DNA from: CAWDZK01 sp963726615 | Lineage (GTDB): Bacteria > Actinomycetota > Actinomycetes > JACCUZ01 | NCBI GenBank assembly: GCA_963726615.1 | Contig: CAVSCX010000011.1 | Span: forward strand, 310,001-374,000 | DNA: 64,000 bases | Direction of reading: 5' to 3' | Shown: positions 1 to 8,443 of the stretch, piece after piece | Position numbering within the stretch: position 1 is the stretch's first letter | Layout of the letters: the number at the start of each line of letters is the position of its first letter | The notes under the pieces: model-generated | The model's database searches: none | What the model was told of the DNA's origin: nothing | Seen by the model: the letters and a program-made list of their open reading frames with translations, nothing else | Position numbers and translations under genes: made by a program

Positions 1-2150
1 CGGTACCGGTGGCGATCGCCACGGCACTGGGTGTGACCCCACAGGGCGATGCCGACGTGATCGACACCGTGGCCGAAGCGGTGGCCGCGCGTCGGGTCCT
101 GCTGGTGGTGGACAACTGCGAACACGTGCAGGCCGCAGCAACGGCAGCCATCGGAAGGATCCTCGCGCAGTCCGGGAGCGCCAAGATCCTGGCCACGTCG
201 CGGGAGTACCTGTGGACCGCCGGCGAGGCGCTGCTGGCGGTCTCGCCACTGGCGCTCGAGGGCGGAGCGTCCTCCGATGCCGTCTTGCTGTTCGTCGAGC
301 GAGCTCGCAGAGTTCGCCCCGGCTTCGGTGTGCACGAGCCCGAGACGGCCGACGCGGTGATCGAGATCTGCGAGACCCTCGACGGGCTCCCGCTGGGCAT
401 CGAGCTGGCGGCCGCCCGGATGGCCGCCATGTCGGCCGTCGAGGTCAGGGACAGGCTCGACAGCCGCTTCCGGCTGCTGACCGGGCCGGAGCACGGGCCC
501 GAGCGCCAGTCGACGCTGCGGCACGCGGTCGGCTGGTCGTACGACCTGCTGGACGATGACGAACGCGAGCTGCTGCGCATCGCGTCGGTGTTCGCCGGAG
601 GCTTCGACCTCCCGGACATCTGCGCGGTGGCCGAGGCCGCGGACGAGGTGGACATCCTCGGGCGGCTCGACTCGCTGGTCCGCAAGTCACTCATCGTCGC
701 CGACCATGCCGTCGCCCGCACCAGGTACCGCCTGTTCGAGACCATCCGGCAGTTCGCCGAGAATCGGTTGTCGGAGACCGGCGCGAGCGAGCTGACGAGG
801 GATCGGCACGCCGCGCGGTTCGGGCGGGAGGCCGCGACCCGTTGGGAGCACTGGAACGGACCCGGATGGCGCGACGCCGTCGACTGGGTCGAGATCGAGC
901 TCGCCAACCTTCGGGCTGCCTTTCGCTGGAGCGCCGCCCAAGGTCAACTGGAGGTGGCGACCGACATCGCCTCACACGCCGCACTCATGGGCGTCACGGT
1001 CGAGCTGTTCGAGACCGTCGGCTGGGCGGAAGATCTGCTGGACGCAGCGACCGCAGCCGATGTCCGCAGGCTGCCGCGCCTCTACACCGCGGCGGGCTTC
1101 GCCTGCTTCGTCGGACGTGCGCCGTCAGCAGTCGCTAACGCGCACCGGGCGACCGAGCTGGAGAAGCGGACGGGCTACGAGCCGTGCGAGCCCGGATACG
1201 CGACCTTCGTCGAGGCCCTTGGGCAGGTGTACTGCGGCCACCTCGATCGCTATGTGGAGCTCACCAGCACTCTCGTGGCGCTTCCGGGACCGGCGCGGGC
1301 GTACGGGATCGCCGCCTACGTCGACGGGCTCCAGTCGGCCGGACGCGTCGAGGAGGCACTCTCGCTCACCGAGCAGGCGGTCGCTGCCGCGCGCGAGGTG
1401 GGCAGTCCCTACTGGATCGCCTACACCCTGTGGATCGTGGGGCTGGCATTCTCGAAGGCCGACGCGCAGCGGGCGCTGTCGGCCTGGGACGAAGGCCTCG
1501 AGTTCGTCGGTGAGCACGGGGTCGGGTTCTTCGCCGGCTTCATGGCGCGCGACGCCGCGCGTCTGCACACCTCCGACGGAGAGCTCGACGCAGCCCTCGA
1601 CCTGTTCGGATCAGCGATCGAGGCGTTCTCCAGGGCGGGCACCGTGGTACAGCTCGTCATCACCCTCGCCAGCGTGCCCGCGCTGTTCGAGCGGCTCGAC
1701 CGGCTGGAAGCGGCCGCGACCCTGCTCGGCGCGATGTCCCGGGAGCCGGGAAGTGTGCACCACGTGCCCGAGCTGAGCGATCTCGGTCGCCGGCTGAGCG
1801 AGAGACTGGGCGGGGAGACGTCGTCGCAGCTCACCTCTCGCGGCGCCGAGATGGACCTGAGCGCTGCCGCCGGCTATGCCAGGGACCAGATCGAGCTGGC
1901 ACGCCGCGAGCTGGCCCCGGAGGCGGACCGCGCGCGTCCCTGGGGGCTGACCCGACGAGAGGTGCAGGTGCTGCGCGCCATCGCCGACGGCGCGACCACA
2001 CGCGAGATCTCCGAGCAGCTGTTCATCTCGTCGAAGACCGCCGATCACCACATCCAGCACATCTACACCAAGATCGGCGTGTCCAACCGTGCCACGGCGA
2101 CCCGCTGGGCGCTCGAGCACGCGGTCGTCGGGAGCGACGGCACCGGCTGA
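1..2150 (+). CDS. LuxR-family ATPase regulator, 5' truncated by window
   Basis: Large transcriptional regulator of the NB-ARC/AAA-type ATPase plus LuxR class. The frame is open to base 1, so the N-terminus, including the Walker A loop, lies outside the window. Visible are a Walker B-like strand (VLLVVDNCEH, about residues 30-40 of the visible part), the winged-helix part of the ATPase module, a helical TPR-like middle with Ala/Glu-rich repeats (about 290-620), and a C-terminal LuxR helix-turn-helix (LTRREVQVLRAIADG, then TTREISEQLFISSKTADHHI). Such proteins normally bind ATP and a ligand or partner and activate nearby promoters. The next two genes on the same strand, a small conserved protein and a cytosolic substrate-binding protein, are plausible targets; that link is inference. 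The last base of the stop is 2150. Confidence 0.9.
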   Translation, partial: VPVAIATALGVTPQGDADVIDTVAEAVAARRVLLVVDNCEHVQAAATAAIGRILAQSGSAKILATSREYLWTAGEALLAVSPLALEGGASSDAVLLFVERARRVRPGFGVHEPETADAVIEICETLDGLPLGIELAAARMAAMSAVEVRDRLDSRFRLLTGPEHGPERQSTLRHAVGWSYDLLDDDERELLRIASVFAGGFDLPDICAVAEAADEVDILGRLDSLVRKSLIVADHAVARTRYRLFETIRQFAENRLSETGASELTRDRHAARFGREAATRWEHWNGPGWRDAVDWVEIELANLRAAFRWSAAQGQLEVATDIASHAALMGVTVELFETVGWAEDLLDAATAADVRRLPRLYTAAGFACFVGRAPSAVANAHRATELEKRTGYEPCEPGYATFVEALGQVYCGHLDRYVELTSTLVALPGPARAYGIAAYVDGLQSAGRVEEALSLTEQAVAAAREVGSPYWIAYTLWIVGLAFSKADAQRALSAWDEGLEFVGEHGVGFFAGFMARDAARLHTSDGELDAALDLFGSAIEAFSRAGTVVQLVITLASVPALFERLDRLEAAATLLGAMSREPGSVHHVPELSDLGRRLSERLGGETSSQLTSRGAEMDLSAAAGYARDQIELARRELAPEADRARPWGLTRREVQVLRAIADGATTREISEQLFISSKTADHHIQHIYTKIGVSNRATATRWALEHAVVGSDGTG

Positions 2151-2321
2151 CGCTCCGCCTCCGGCGACTCCACTCGGGAGCGCCGCGATCCCTCGCTTCT
2201 CGCTCGAGACCGGAAATGGGGAGGTCTCCCGATGCGGCATCGACGCACGCGGCGGAGGCTGACCAAGCCGGCCGGTCGGCTGGTGTGACCGAGAGACATC
2301 GAGACGGATGGAGGACGCGCG

Positions 2322-2594
2322 ATGCTACTTGCAACCACGACGGTGGAGAACGTCGACCAGTTCCTGGAGGTGTTCGGAGCCAAGGGCGCGGCGAAGCGCG
2401 AGGAGCACGGATCCAAGGGTTCGACGGTCTTCCGGGACCCGAACGAGAAGGACCGGGTCTGGGCGATCTTCGACTGGGACGCGCAGGGGTGGCAGAGCTT
2501 CGTGTCCGACCCCGAGGTCCCACCGATCCTGGCCCAGGCCGGGCACAAGCAGAAGCCACAGGCGGCGGAGATCGTCGGCACGTACCGCGCCTAG
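2322..2594 (+). CDS. Small conserved protein, ABM-like ferredoxin fold (function unknown)
   Basis: A 90-residue cytosolic protein without signal peptide or membrane segment. The start ATG has a good ribosome site (GGAGGA, 2310-2315, 6 bases upstream). It begins MLLATTTVENVDQFLEVF and carries the motif HGSKGSTVFRDPN followed by WAIFDWD, the pattern of small actinobacterial proteins resembling the dimeric alpha/beta-barrel (antibiotic-biosynthesis-monooxygenase-like) fold. No catalytic residues can be assigned. It sits 171 bases after the LuxR-type regulator and 138 bases before the substrate-binding protein, so it may be under control of the former. Function is not known to me. Confidence 0.75.
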   Translation: MLLATTTVENVDQFLEVFGAKGAAKREEHGSKGSTVFRDPNEKDRVWAIFDWDAQGWQSFVSDPEVPPILAQAGHKQKPQAAEIVGTYRA

Positions 2595-2732
2595 TGGTCC
2601 ATTCCTGCCAGCCGGTCCGGCCGGCAGGCCAACGACGAGTCGTGGGTCAGGGTGACGAGCGCCGGCACCGACCTCCGGTCGGCCTCGGCGACCGGCGGCG
2701 CTCGTCCTCCACCCGCGGTGAGAGGACCCAGC

Positions 2733-3851
2733 ATGACAACCGCAACCGACCGGCCGGCGCGAGTCGGCGTGGTCACAGACGAGACCGGCGCCCTTTCGTT
2801 CATGGGCATCGCCAACGCGAACGTCGCGACGATGGTCGTCGACGACATCAACGCGCAGGGCGGCCTGCTCGGGCGGCCGGTCGAGCTGTTCATCGAGGAC
2901 AGCGCGACCGAGGACAGCGCAGCGGAGGCCGCTGCCACCAGGCTCGTCGAGACGCAGCACGTCGACGTCCTTCTCGGGGGCATCTACAGCTCCACCCGCC
3001 AGGCCATCAAGCGGGCCGCGGTCGACCGGGGGAGGACGCTCTACATCTATCCGGAGCAGTACGAGGGCCAGGAATGCGACCCGCTGATCTTCTGCACCGG
3101 CCCGGTGCCGGCGCAGCAGGTGGAGCCACTCATTCCCTGGCTGATGCGACAGACCGGGGCCAGGACGTTCTACCTGCCGTCCGCCGACTACATCTGGCCA
3201 CACATCATGAACGAGAAGGTCCACAAGGTCGTCGCCTCCGAGGGGGGGTCGATCGTCGGCGAGGTGTACTTCCCGATGGATCACACCGACTACGACCGGA
3301 CCGTCGACGACATCATGGCGAGTGGAGCCGACGTGGTGTTCAACACCATCGTTCCGCCGGGACTGACGCCCTTCCTCGACCGGCTGTACGAAGCCGGCTT
3401 CACGAAGAACGGCGGACACATCGTCTGTACGTACTTCGACGAGAACTTCCTGAACCTGGTGCCCGCAGAGCATGTCGACGGGCTGTACGGCTGTCTCGAC
3501 TACTACCGGGACGTCAACGATCCGTTCAGCGCAGCGCTGCTCGAAAGGTACGAGGCGCGCTTTCCCGGCAGCGCGACGTTCACCGCCGGGAGCGCCTGCA
3601 CAGGGATGTACCGCGGTCTGAAGCTGTGGCAGGCGGCCGTGGTCGAAGCCGGCTCGCTGGACCAGGACGATGTCGTCGCGGCACTGGACCACGCTCGGAT
3701 CGACGAGGGCCCCGGAGGTCCCGCGGAGATGGTGCCCGGTCAGCACCACCTCCGACTGACCATGTACATCGCGCGGTCCGACGGGGGCACGTTCAAGGTG
3801 ATCAAGAACCTCGGGGCCATCGACCCGCAGGAGTGCGAGGTCGGGGTGTGA
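2733..3851 (+). CDS. Cytosolic AmiC/UrtA-like substrate-binding protein
   Basis: 372-residue type I periplasmic-binding fold (Peripla_BP_6, amide/urea/branched amino acid branch). It opens directly into the first beta strand (RVGVVTDETGALSFMG) and has no signal peptide or lipobox, unlike the secreted receptors of ABC transporters; no permease or ATPase gene lies nearby. The family member without export signal is AmiC, the amide sensor that controls AmiR. The ATG at 2733 has GAGAGGA 8 bases upstream; a GTG at 2652 would add 27 low-complexity residues and is less likely. The FYLPSADYIWP and FDENFLNLVP stretches are typical of the amide/urea branch. Likely role: a soluble ligand sensor, perhaps of an amide or short acyl amide, working with the upstream regulator; this is inference. 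Confidence 0.8.
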   Translation: MTTATDRPARVGVVTDETGALSFMGIANANVATMVVDDINAQGGLLGRPVELFIEDSATEDSAAEAAATRLVETQHVDVLLGGIYSSTRQAIKRAAVDRGRTLYIYPEQYEGQECDPLIFCTGPVPAQQVEPLIPWLMRQTGARTFYLPSADYIWPHIMNEKVHKVVASEGGSIVGEVYFPMDHTDYDRTVDDIMASGADVVFNTIVPPGLTPFLDRLYEAGFTKNGGHIVCTYFDENFLNLVPAEHVDGLYGCLDYYRDVNDPFSAALLERYEARFPGSATFTAGSACTGMYRGLKLWQAAVVEAGSLDQDDVVAALDHARIDEGPGGPAEMVPGQHHLRLTMYIARSDGGTFKVIKNLGAIDPQECEVGV

Positions 3852-3870
3852 CCGTGGTCCCGGGAGCGAG

Positions 3871-3892
3871 CCGCCGGGGCCCGGGCCGGCGG
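3871..3892. terminator. GC hairpin between convergent genes
   Basis: Perfect 7-bp inverted repeat CCGCCGG/CCGGCGG with an 8-base loop, lying between the convergent stop codons at 3851 and 3906. There is no T tract, as is common in high-GC actinobacteria. It probably serves as a bidirectional terminator. Confidence 0.5.
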
Positions 3893-3905
3893 CGCCGCGA
3901 CGTGG

Positions 3906-4847
3906 TCACCGTGTCGCGGCTCCGCCGGCTGATCCGAACGCGCTCAGCACCCGGTTCAAGGAGCTGTCCAGACCCCAGCGCTGGGACAGCTCGAGCAACC
4001 GCTCCGGGTCGGCCGGCTCGCTCGGGATCAGGTCGTCGTACTCCGGCACCGGGACGTCGTGCGCCACGGCGACCACCTTCGGGGCCACCGAGAGATAGTC
4101 GCGGCCGCCCGCCAGCTTCGTGCGCGCGCCGGCCGGCATCCCGGTGTCGCCGGCGTCCAGCGCGGCCAGCAGCGCGGCCAGGGAGCCGTACTTCGTGATG
4201 AGGGCCGCAGCGGTCTTGTCTCCGATCCCGGTGACCCCCGGCAACCCGTCGCTCGGGTCGCCGCGCAGCGTCGCGAAGTCGGCATAGGCGCGACCGGGGA
4301 TGCCGTACTTGGCGGTGACCCAGGCCTCGTCGACCACGTCGGCCCGCGCGACCCCCCGGGCCGTGTAGAGGATCCGGACGCCGCGCGCGTCGTCGACCAG
4401 CTGGAACAGGTCGCGGTCCCCGGTCACCACGTCGACCGGGACGGACGACGACACCGCGATTGTCCCGATGACGTCGTCGGCCTCGTATCCTGCGACACCG
4501 AAGCACGGGACACCGAGGGCCTCGAGCACCTCCTCGATCACGGCGACCTGCGGCGCCAGGTCGTCCGGGACCTCCTCGGCGCCGGCAGGGGCCAGCCGAT
4601 GGGTCTTGTACGACGGGATGGCCTCCACCCGGAACGCCGGCCGCCAGTCGGCGTCCATCGCTGCGACCAGCCGGGTGGGGGAGCGGTCCGTGACCAGCCG
4701 GGCGACGAAGTCGAGCAGCCCGCGCACGGCGTTGACCGGCGACCCGTCCGGGGCCCGGAACGAGTCGGGCACGCCGAAGAACGCCCGGAAGTAGAGCGAG
4801 GGCGTGTCGAGAAGGAGCAGCCTGTCGTCCCTCGGGGTGTCTGCCAC
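3906..4847 (-). CDS. 5'-3' exonuclease (PolI N-terminal type)
   Basis: Stand-alone flap/5' nuclease of 313 residues, the size of the PolI 5'-3' exonuclease domain without a polymerase. Metal-binding acidic motifs are visible: LLLLDTPSLYFRAFFG near the N-terminus, the arch with PSYKTHR, AGYEADDVIGTIA, VTGDRDLFQLV, and a helix-hairpin-helix LPGVTGIGDKTAAALI. It would remove RNA primers or 5' flaps in DNA repair. I start it at GTG 4847 (VADTPRDD) because upstream codons are low-complexity; longer starts reach 5012 and would overlap the divergent M24 peptidase gene. A weak -10-like CAGGCT lies 7 bases before this GTG, consistent with a leaderless message. Confidence 0.88.
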   Translation of the reverse strand: MADTPRDDRLLLLDTPSLYFRAFFGVPDSFRAPDGSPVNAVRGLLDFVARLVTDRSPTRLVAAMDADWRPAFRVEAIPSYKTHRLAPAGAEEVPDDLAPQVAVIEEVLEALGVPCFGVAGYEADDVIGTIAVSSSVPVDVVTGDRDLFQLVDDARGVRILYTARGVARADVVDEAWVTAKYGIPGRAYADFATLRGDPSDGLPGVTGIGDKTAAALITKYGSLAALLAALDAGDTGMPAGARTKLAGGRDYLSVAPKVVAVAHDVPVPEYDDLIPSEPADPERLLELSQRWGLDSSLNRVLSAFGSAGGAATR

Positions 4848-4886
4848 GGGCGAGAGCCTGCCAGACGGTCGGGACCCGGCCGCGCC

Positions 4887-4892
4887 TACAGT
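4887..4892 (+). promoter_or_regulatory. Leaderless -10 element (TACAGT)
   Basis: TACAGT fits the actinobacterial -10 consensus TANNNT and ends 7 bases before the ATG at 4900, so the transcript should start at or near the A of the start codon. No Shine-Dalgarno sequence is present. Confidence 0.6.
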
Positions 4893-4899
4893 GACGGCC

Positions 4900-6012
4900 A
4901 TGACTTCGCACGCCGCCTCGCACGACCGGCTGTCACACGCCCGCAAGGCGGTGGCAGACGCCGGGCTGGACGCCCTGCTGCTCACGCCGGGACCCGACCT
5001 GCGCTGGCTCACGGGCTACCAGGCCCTGCCGCTGGAGCGGCTGACCTGTCTGGCCCTGCCCTCGTCCGGCGAGCCCTTCCTTGTCGCGCCCGGGCTGGAG
5101 GTCCCCGCGGTGGTGGCGTCCGGCCTGCCCGACCTCGGGATCGAGGTGCTGGGCTGGCGCGAGACCGAGAACCCCTACGCGCTGGTCGCGGGCCGTCTCG
5201 GCCGGGTCCGCACCGTCGGCCTGGCGAACCGGATGTGGGCCGAGCAGGTGCTCCGGTTCCGGGCCGCACTCCCGGACGCCGAGCAGAGCCTGGCATCGGC
5301 CGTGCTGGCCGAGCTGCGGATGCGCAAGGGGCCGGACGAGGTCGACGCCCTGCGCAGGGCCGGCCAGGCCATCGACCGGGTGCATCGGCGGATGGCCGAG
5401 TTCCTGCGTCCCGGCATCTCGGAACGGGCGGCGGGGCGCGAGATCGCCGCGGCGATCCTCGCCGAGGGCCACGAGACCGTCGACTTCGTGATCGTCGGCT
5501 CCGGGCCCAACGGCGCCTCGCCACACCACGAGGTGGGTGACCGCGTCATGGCGGACGGCGACGCCGTCGTCGTCGACATCGGCGGCACCACGGCCGAGGG
5601 GTACTGCTCGGACTGCACCCGGATGTACGCGTTGGGCGAGCCGCCGGCGGAGTTCCGGGAGTACTTCACCGTGCTGCGGGAGGCGCAGGGCGCCGCCTGC
5701 GAGCACGCCCGGCCCGGGGTCACCGCCGCCTCCGTCGACAAGGCGGCCCGGGACGTCATCGCCGCCGCCGGCTACGGCGAGGAGTTCCTGCACCGGACCG
5801 GTCACGGGATCGGGGTGGAGACGCACGAGGAGCCCTACATCGTCGACGGCAACGACACGGTGCTGGAGCCGGGGATGGCGTTCTCCATCGAGCCGGGCAT
5901 CTACCTCGCGGGCCGTCACGGTGCGCGGATCGAGGACATCGTCGTCGCCACCGCGGACGGCATCGAGCGGCTCAACGTCACCGACCGCGACCTCGTCGTG
6001 CTGGGGGCCTGA
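4900..6012 (+). CDS. M24-family Xaa-Pro aminopeptidase/dipeptidase
   Basis: 370-residue metallopeptidase. The N-terminal creatinase-like domain (about 1-130) is followed by the pita-bread catalytic domain with all five metal ligands in order: VVVDIGGT and YCSDCTRMY (two Asp), HRTGHGIGVETHEEP (His), FSIEPGIY (Glu) and RIEDIVV (Glu). It would hydrolyse Xaa-Pro bonds of short peptides in the cytosol. The start ATG at 4900 follows a leaderless promoter and is preferred to 4804. Only 3 bases separate its stop from the next start, so it forms an operon with the acyl-CoA dehydrogenase. Confidence 0.92.
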   Translation: MTSHAASHDRLSHARKAVADAGLDALLLTPGPDLRWLTGYQALPLERLTCLALPSSGEPFLVAPGLEVPAVVASGLPDLGIEVLGWRETENPYALVAGRLGRVRTVGLANRMWAEQVLRFRAALPDAEQSLASAVLAELRMRKGPDEVDALRRAGQAIDRVHRRMAEFLRPGISERAAGREIAAAILAEGHETVDFVIVGSGPNGASPHHEVGDRVMADGDAVVVDIGGTTAEGYCSDCTRMYALGEPPAEFREYFTVLREAQGAACEHARPGVTAASVDKAARDVIAAAGYGEEFLHRTGHGIGVETHEEPYIVDGNDTVLEPGMAFSIEPGIYLAGRHGARIEDIVVATADGIERLNVTDRDLVVLGA

Positions 6013-6015
6013 CCG

Positions 6016-7170
6016 GTGCCGGTCACGCCCGTCCAGCGCCACCTCCCCTCCGAGGAGGCGGCCGAGCTGCTGGCCCTCACCCGCCGGCTGGCCCGGGAGG
6101 AGCTGGCCCCCCGGGCCGACGAGTACGAGGCTGCCAGCCGCTTCCCGCGGGACGTGTTCCACACGCTGGGCAAGGCAGGGCTGCTGGGTCTGCCCTACCC
6201 GGAGGAGCACGGCGGCGGCGGCCAGCCGTACGAGGTCTACCTGCAGGTGGTCGAGGAGCTGGCCGCGGTCTGGGCGACCGTTGCCGAGGGCGTGAGCGTG
6301 CACACGCTGGCGTGCTACCCACTGGCGGCGTACGGCAGCGACGAGCAACGGGCCCGCTGGCTGCCGGACCTGATCGGTGGCGAGCTGCTGGGCGGCTACT
6401 GCCTGTCCGAGGCCCAGTCCGGCTCGGACGCGGCGGCCATGGTCACCCGGGCGGTCCGGGACGGCGACGACTACGTGGTGAACGGCACCAAGTCCTGGAT
6501 CACCCATGGCGGCGAGGCCGACTTCTACAGCCTCATGTGCCGGACCTCCGACGACGGCGCCCGGGGCATCTCGTGCCTGCTGGTCGACACCGGCACCGAG
6601 GGTGTCTCGGCGGCCGAGCCGGAGCGCAAGATGGGCTTCACCGCCTCGACCACGGCGCAGGTCCGCTACGAGGACGCACGGGTCCCCGCCGACCGGCTGC
6701 TCGGCGCAGAGGGCCAGGGCTTCAAGATCGCCCTCGCGGCGCTCGACGGCGGCCGCCTCGGCATCGCGGCCTGCGCGGTCGGGCTCGCGCAGGCCGCGTT
6801 CGACACCGCCCTGGCCTGGGCGGAGGAGCGCCGGCAGTTCGGCCGCCCCATCGTGGAGTTCCAGGGCCTCGGCTTCCTGCTCGCCGACATGGCCACCGGG
6901 ATCGAGGCCGGCCGCACGCTGTACGTCGAGGCCGCCCGCCGCCGGGACCGCGGCGAGCCGTTCGGCAAGCAGGCGGCGATGGCCAAGCTCTTCTGCACCG
7001 ACATGGCCATGAAGGTCACCACCGACGCGGTCCAGGTGCTCGGCGGGTACGGCTACGTGCAGGACTTCCCGGCCGAGCGCTACCTGCGCGAGGCCAAGGC
7101 GCTGCAGATCGTCGAGGGCACCAACCAGATCCAGCGGATGGTCATCGCCCGGCACCTCACCCGCGACTGA
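6016..7170 (+). CDS. Acyl-CoA dehydrogenase
   Basis: 384-residue flavoprotein with the full acyl-CoA dehydrogenase layout: helical N-domain, beta-barrel middle (YCLSEAQSGSDAAAM, then WITHGGEADFYSLM), and helical C-domain with LGGYGYVQDFPAERY and the catalytic base in QIVEGTNQIQ (Glu of EGT, as in short- and medium-chain enzymes). It oxidises an acyl-CoA to the 2-enoyl-CoA with FAD and passes electrons to ETF. Translation starts at GTG 6016, 3 bases after the M24 stop. The chain-length preference cannot be read, but the small-substrate look and the lysine/3-aminobutyryl-CoA genes downstream make a C4 substrate an option (inference). Confidence 0.93.
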   Translation: MPVTPVQRHLPSEEAAELLALTRRLAREELAPRADEYEAASRFPRDVFHTLGKAGLLGLPYPEEHGGGGQPYEVYLQVVEELAAVWATVAEGVSVHTLACYPLAAYGSDEQRARWLPDLIGGELLGGYCLSEAQSGSDAAAMVTRAVRDGDDYVVNGTKSWITHGGEADFYSLMCRTSDDGARGISCLLVDTGTEGVSAAEPERKMGFTASTTAQVRYEDARVPADRLLGAEGQGFKIALAALDGGRLGIAACAVGLAQAAFDTALAWAEERRQFGRPIVEFQGLGFLLADMATGIEAGRTLYVEAARRRDRGEPFGKQAAMAKLFCTDMAMKVTTDAVQVLGGYGYVQDFPAERYLREAKALQIVEGTNQIQRMVIARHLTRD

Positions 7171-7271
7171 CAGCCGACACCACGGGCGGCGCGCGAGGCG
7201 TCGACGAGCCGCAGGCAGCGCCACGGCTCACCACCGGATCGCACCGGGCCCCCCCTCGCCGCGCCGGACAC

Positions 7272-7277
7272 TACGGT
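7272..7277 (+). promoter_or_regulatory. Leaderless -10 element (TACGGT)
   Basis: TACGGT ends 6 bases before the GTG at 7284 that starts the Lrp regulator; no ribosome-binding site lies between. Confidence 0.6.
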
Positions 7278-7283
7278 GGCCGG

Positions 7284-7724
7284 GTGGAGGACATCGACCG
7301 CGGGATCGTCGAGCTGCTGGGCCGGGACGGACGCATGAGCTACACCGACCTCGGCAAGGCCACCGGCTTGTCGACCTCGGCCGTGCACCAGCGGGTCAGG
7401 CGGCTGGAGCAGCGTGGCGTGATCCGGGGGTACGCCGCCGTGGTCGACGCCGAGGCGGTCGGGCTGCCCCTCACGGCGTTCATCTCGATCCGGCCGATCG
7501 ACCCGAGCGCCCCGGACGACGCCCCGGAGCGGCTGCGCGGCCTCCCCGAGATCGAGGCCTGCCACTCGGTCGCGGGGGACGAGAGCTACATCCTCAAGGT
7601 CCGGGTGCGGACCCCGGCCGACCTCGAGACGCTGCTGGCCCGGATCCGGGCCGAGGCGAACGTCTCGACCCGGACGACGATCGTCCTGTCGACGCCGTAC
7701 GAGCAAAGACCGTTCCAGGTCTGA
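7284..7724 (+). CDS. Lrp/AsnC-family transcriptional regulator
   Basis: 146 residues with an N-terminal AsnC helix-turn-helix (DIDRGIVELLGRDGRMSYTD, then LSTSAVHQRVRRLEQRGVI) and a C-terminal RAM ligand-binding domain (EIEACHSVAGDESYILKVRV). These octamer-forming proteins sense amino acids and control amino-acid metabolism. GTG 7284 is chosen because the HTH begins immediately after and a leaderless -10 precedes it; the same frame is open further upstream but reads as antisense-like low-complexity protein. The lysine-catabolic genes from 8.9 kb on are possible targets; that is inference. Confidence 0.92.
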   Translation: MEDIDRGIVELLGRDGRMSYTDLGKATGLSTSAVHQRVRRLEQRGVIRGYAAVVDAEAVGLPLTAFISIRPIDPSAPDDAPERLRGLPEIEACHSVAGDESYILKVRVRTPADLETLLARIRAEANVSTRTTIVLSTPYEQRPFQV

Positions 7725-7895
7725 GCGCGGCACCTTCGCAGACAGGTCAAGCGCCCGTCCTCACCTGGCCAACATCCCCGGCGCGGGGTTGCCAGACCGG
7801 GTCCGGGTACGGCTGAATCGCGGGGTCGGTCGGCACGGCCAGCGATGGCCGGACCGCACACGGGGGAGGACCTGTTTCCTGCCGAAGGGCCTCAC

Positions 7896-8342
7896 GTGCG
7901 TCGTCGCAGTGCTCTGTCGTTCCTGCTCGCGGTCGCCCTGGTGGCCGGCCTGTCCGCCCTCACGGGCGCACCGCCGGCCTCGGCGAACGCCTCGCGGGAG
8001 GCCCGCCTCCTCATCAAGATCAACAATGCTCGGGCCGACCATGGCCTGCCCGGTCTGGTGGCCAGCCCCGACCTGACCGCCGCCGCCCGGTCGCACACCG
8101 CCGCCATGGCGGGGCGCCGGTCGCTGTTCCACACCCCGACCTTCAGCTCCCTGTGCTGCTGGAGCGCGATCAGCGAGAACGTGGGGTTCGGCGTCACCCT
8201 GCGGCAGGTCCACCTCCGGCTCATGCGCTCGGCCGCGCACCGCGCGAACATCCTTGACCCGGGCATGCACGAGGTCGGCGTCGCCGTCGTCAGGCGCGAC
8301 GGCGCGCTCTGGGTCACCGAGGTCTTCCAGGCACCGGCCTGA
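7896..8342 (+). CDS. Secreted CAP/SCP-domain protein
   Basis: 148-residue exported protein. From GTG 7896 it reads an Arg-rich n-region (VRRRSALS), a hydrophobic core (FLLAVALVAGLSAL) and a likely signal peptidase site after PASA. The mature part is a cysteine-rich secretory protein/antigen 5/PR-1 (SCP) domain: LLIKINNARADHGLPGL, ARSHTAAMAG, SENVGFG and HRANILDPGMHEVGVAVV. Bacterial members are thought to bind lipids or cell-wall ligands; the exact role is unknown. A longer start at ATG 7845 would place 17 residues before the signal peptide; AAGGG 7 bases upstream supports 7896. Confidence 0.85.
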   Translation: MRRRSALSFLLAVALVAGLSALTGAPPASANASREARLLIKINNARADHGLPGLVASPDLTAAARSHTAAMAGRRSLFHTPTFSSLCCWSAISENVGFGVTLRQVHLRLMRSAAHRANILDPGMHEVGVAVVRRDGALWVTEVFQAPA

Positions 8343-8388
8343 CCGACGCCGCCCGCCGACGAGCCGACAACGCGGGTCGGCACGGATC

Positions 8389-8426
8389 TTGACAACGCCG
8401 GTGGGCCATAGTCGAGTAAGGCCCAC
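8389..8426 (+). promoter_or_regulatory. Promoter with TTGACA box and GTGGGCC/GGCCCAC palindrome
   Basis: A perfect TTGACA (8389-8394) is followed after 17 bases by the weak -10 TCGAGT (8412-8417). An inverted repeat GTGGGCC (8401-8407)/GGCCCAC (8420-8426) brackets the -10 region and could be an operator. The downstream gene begins at 8444. Confidence 0.45.
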
Positions 8427-8443
8427 TCGACGTGGGAGGCCCC

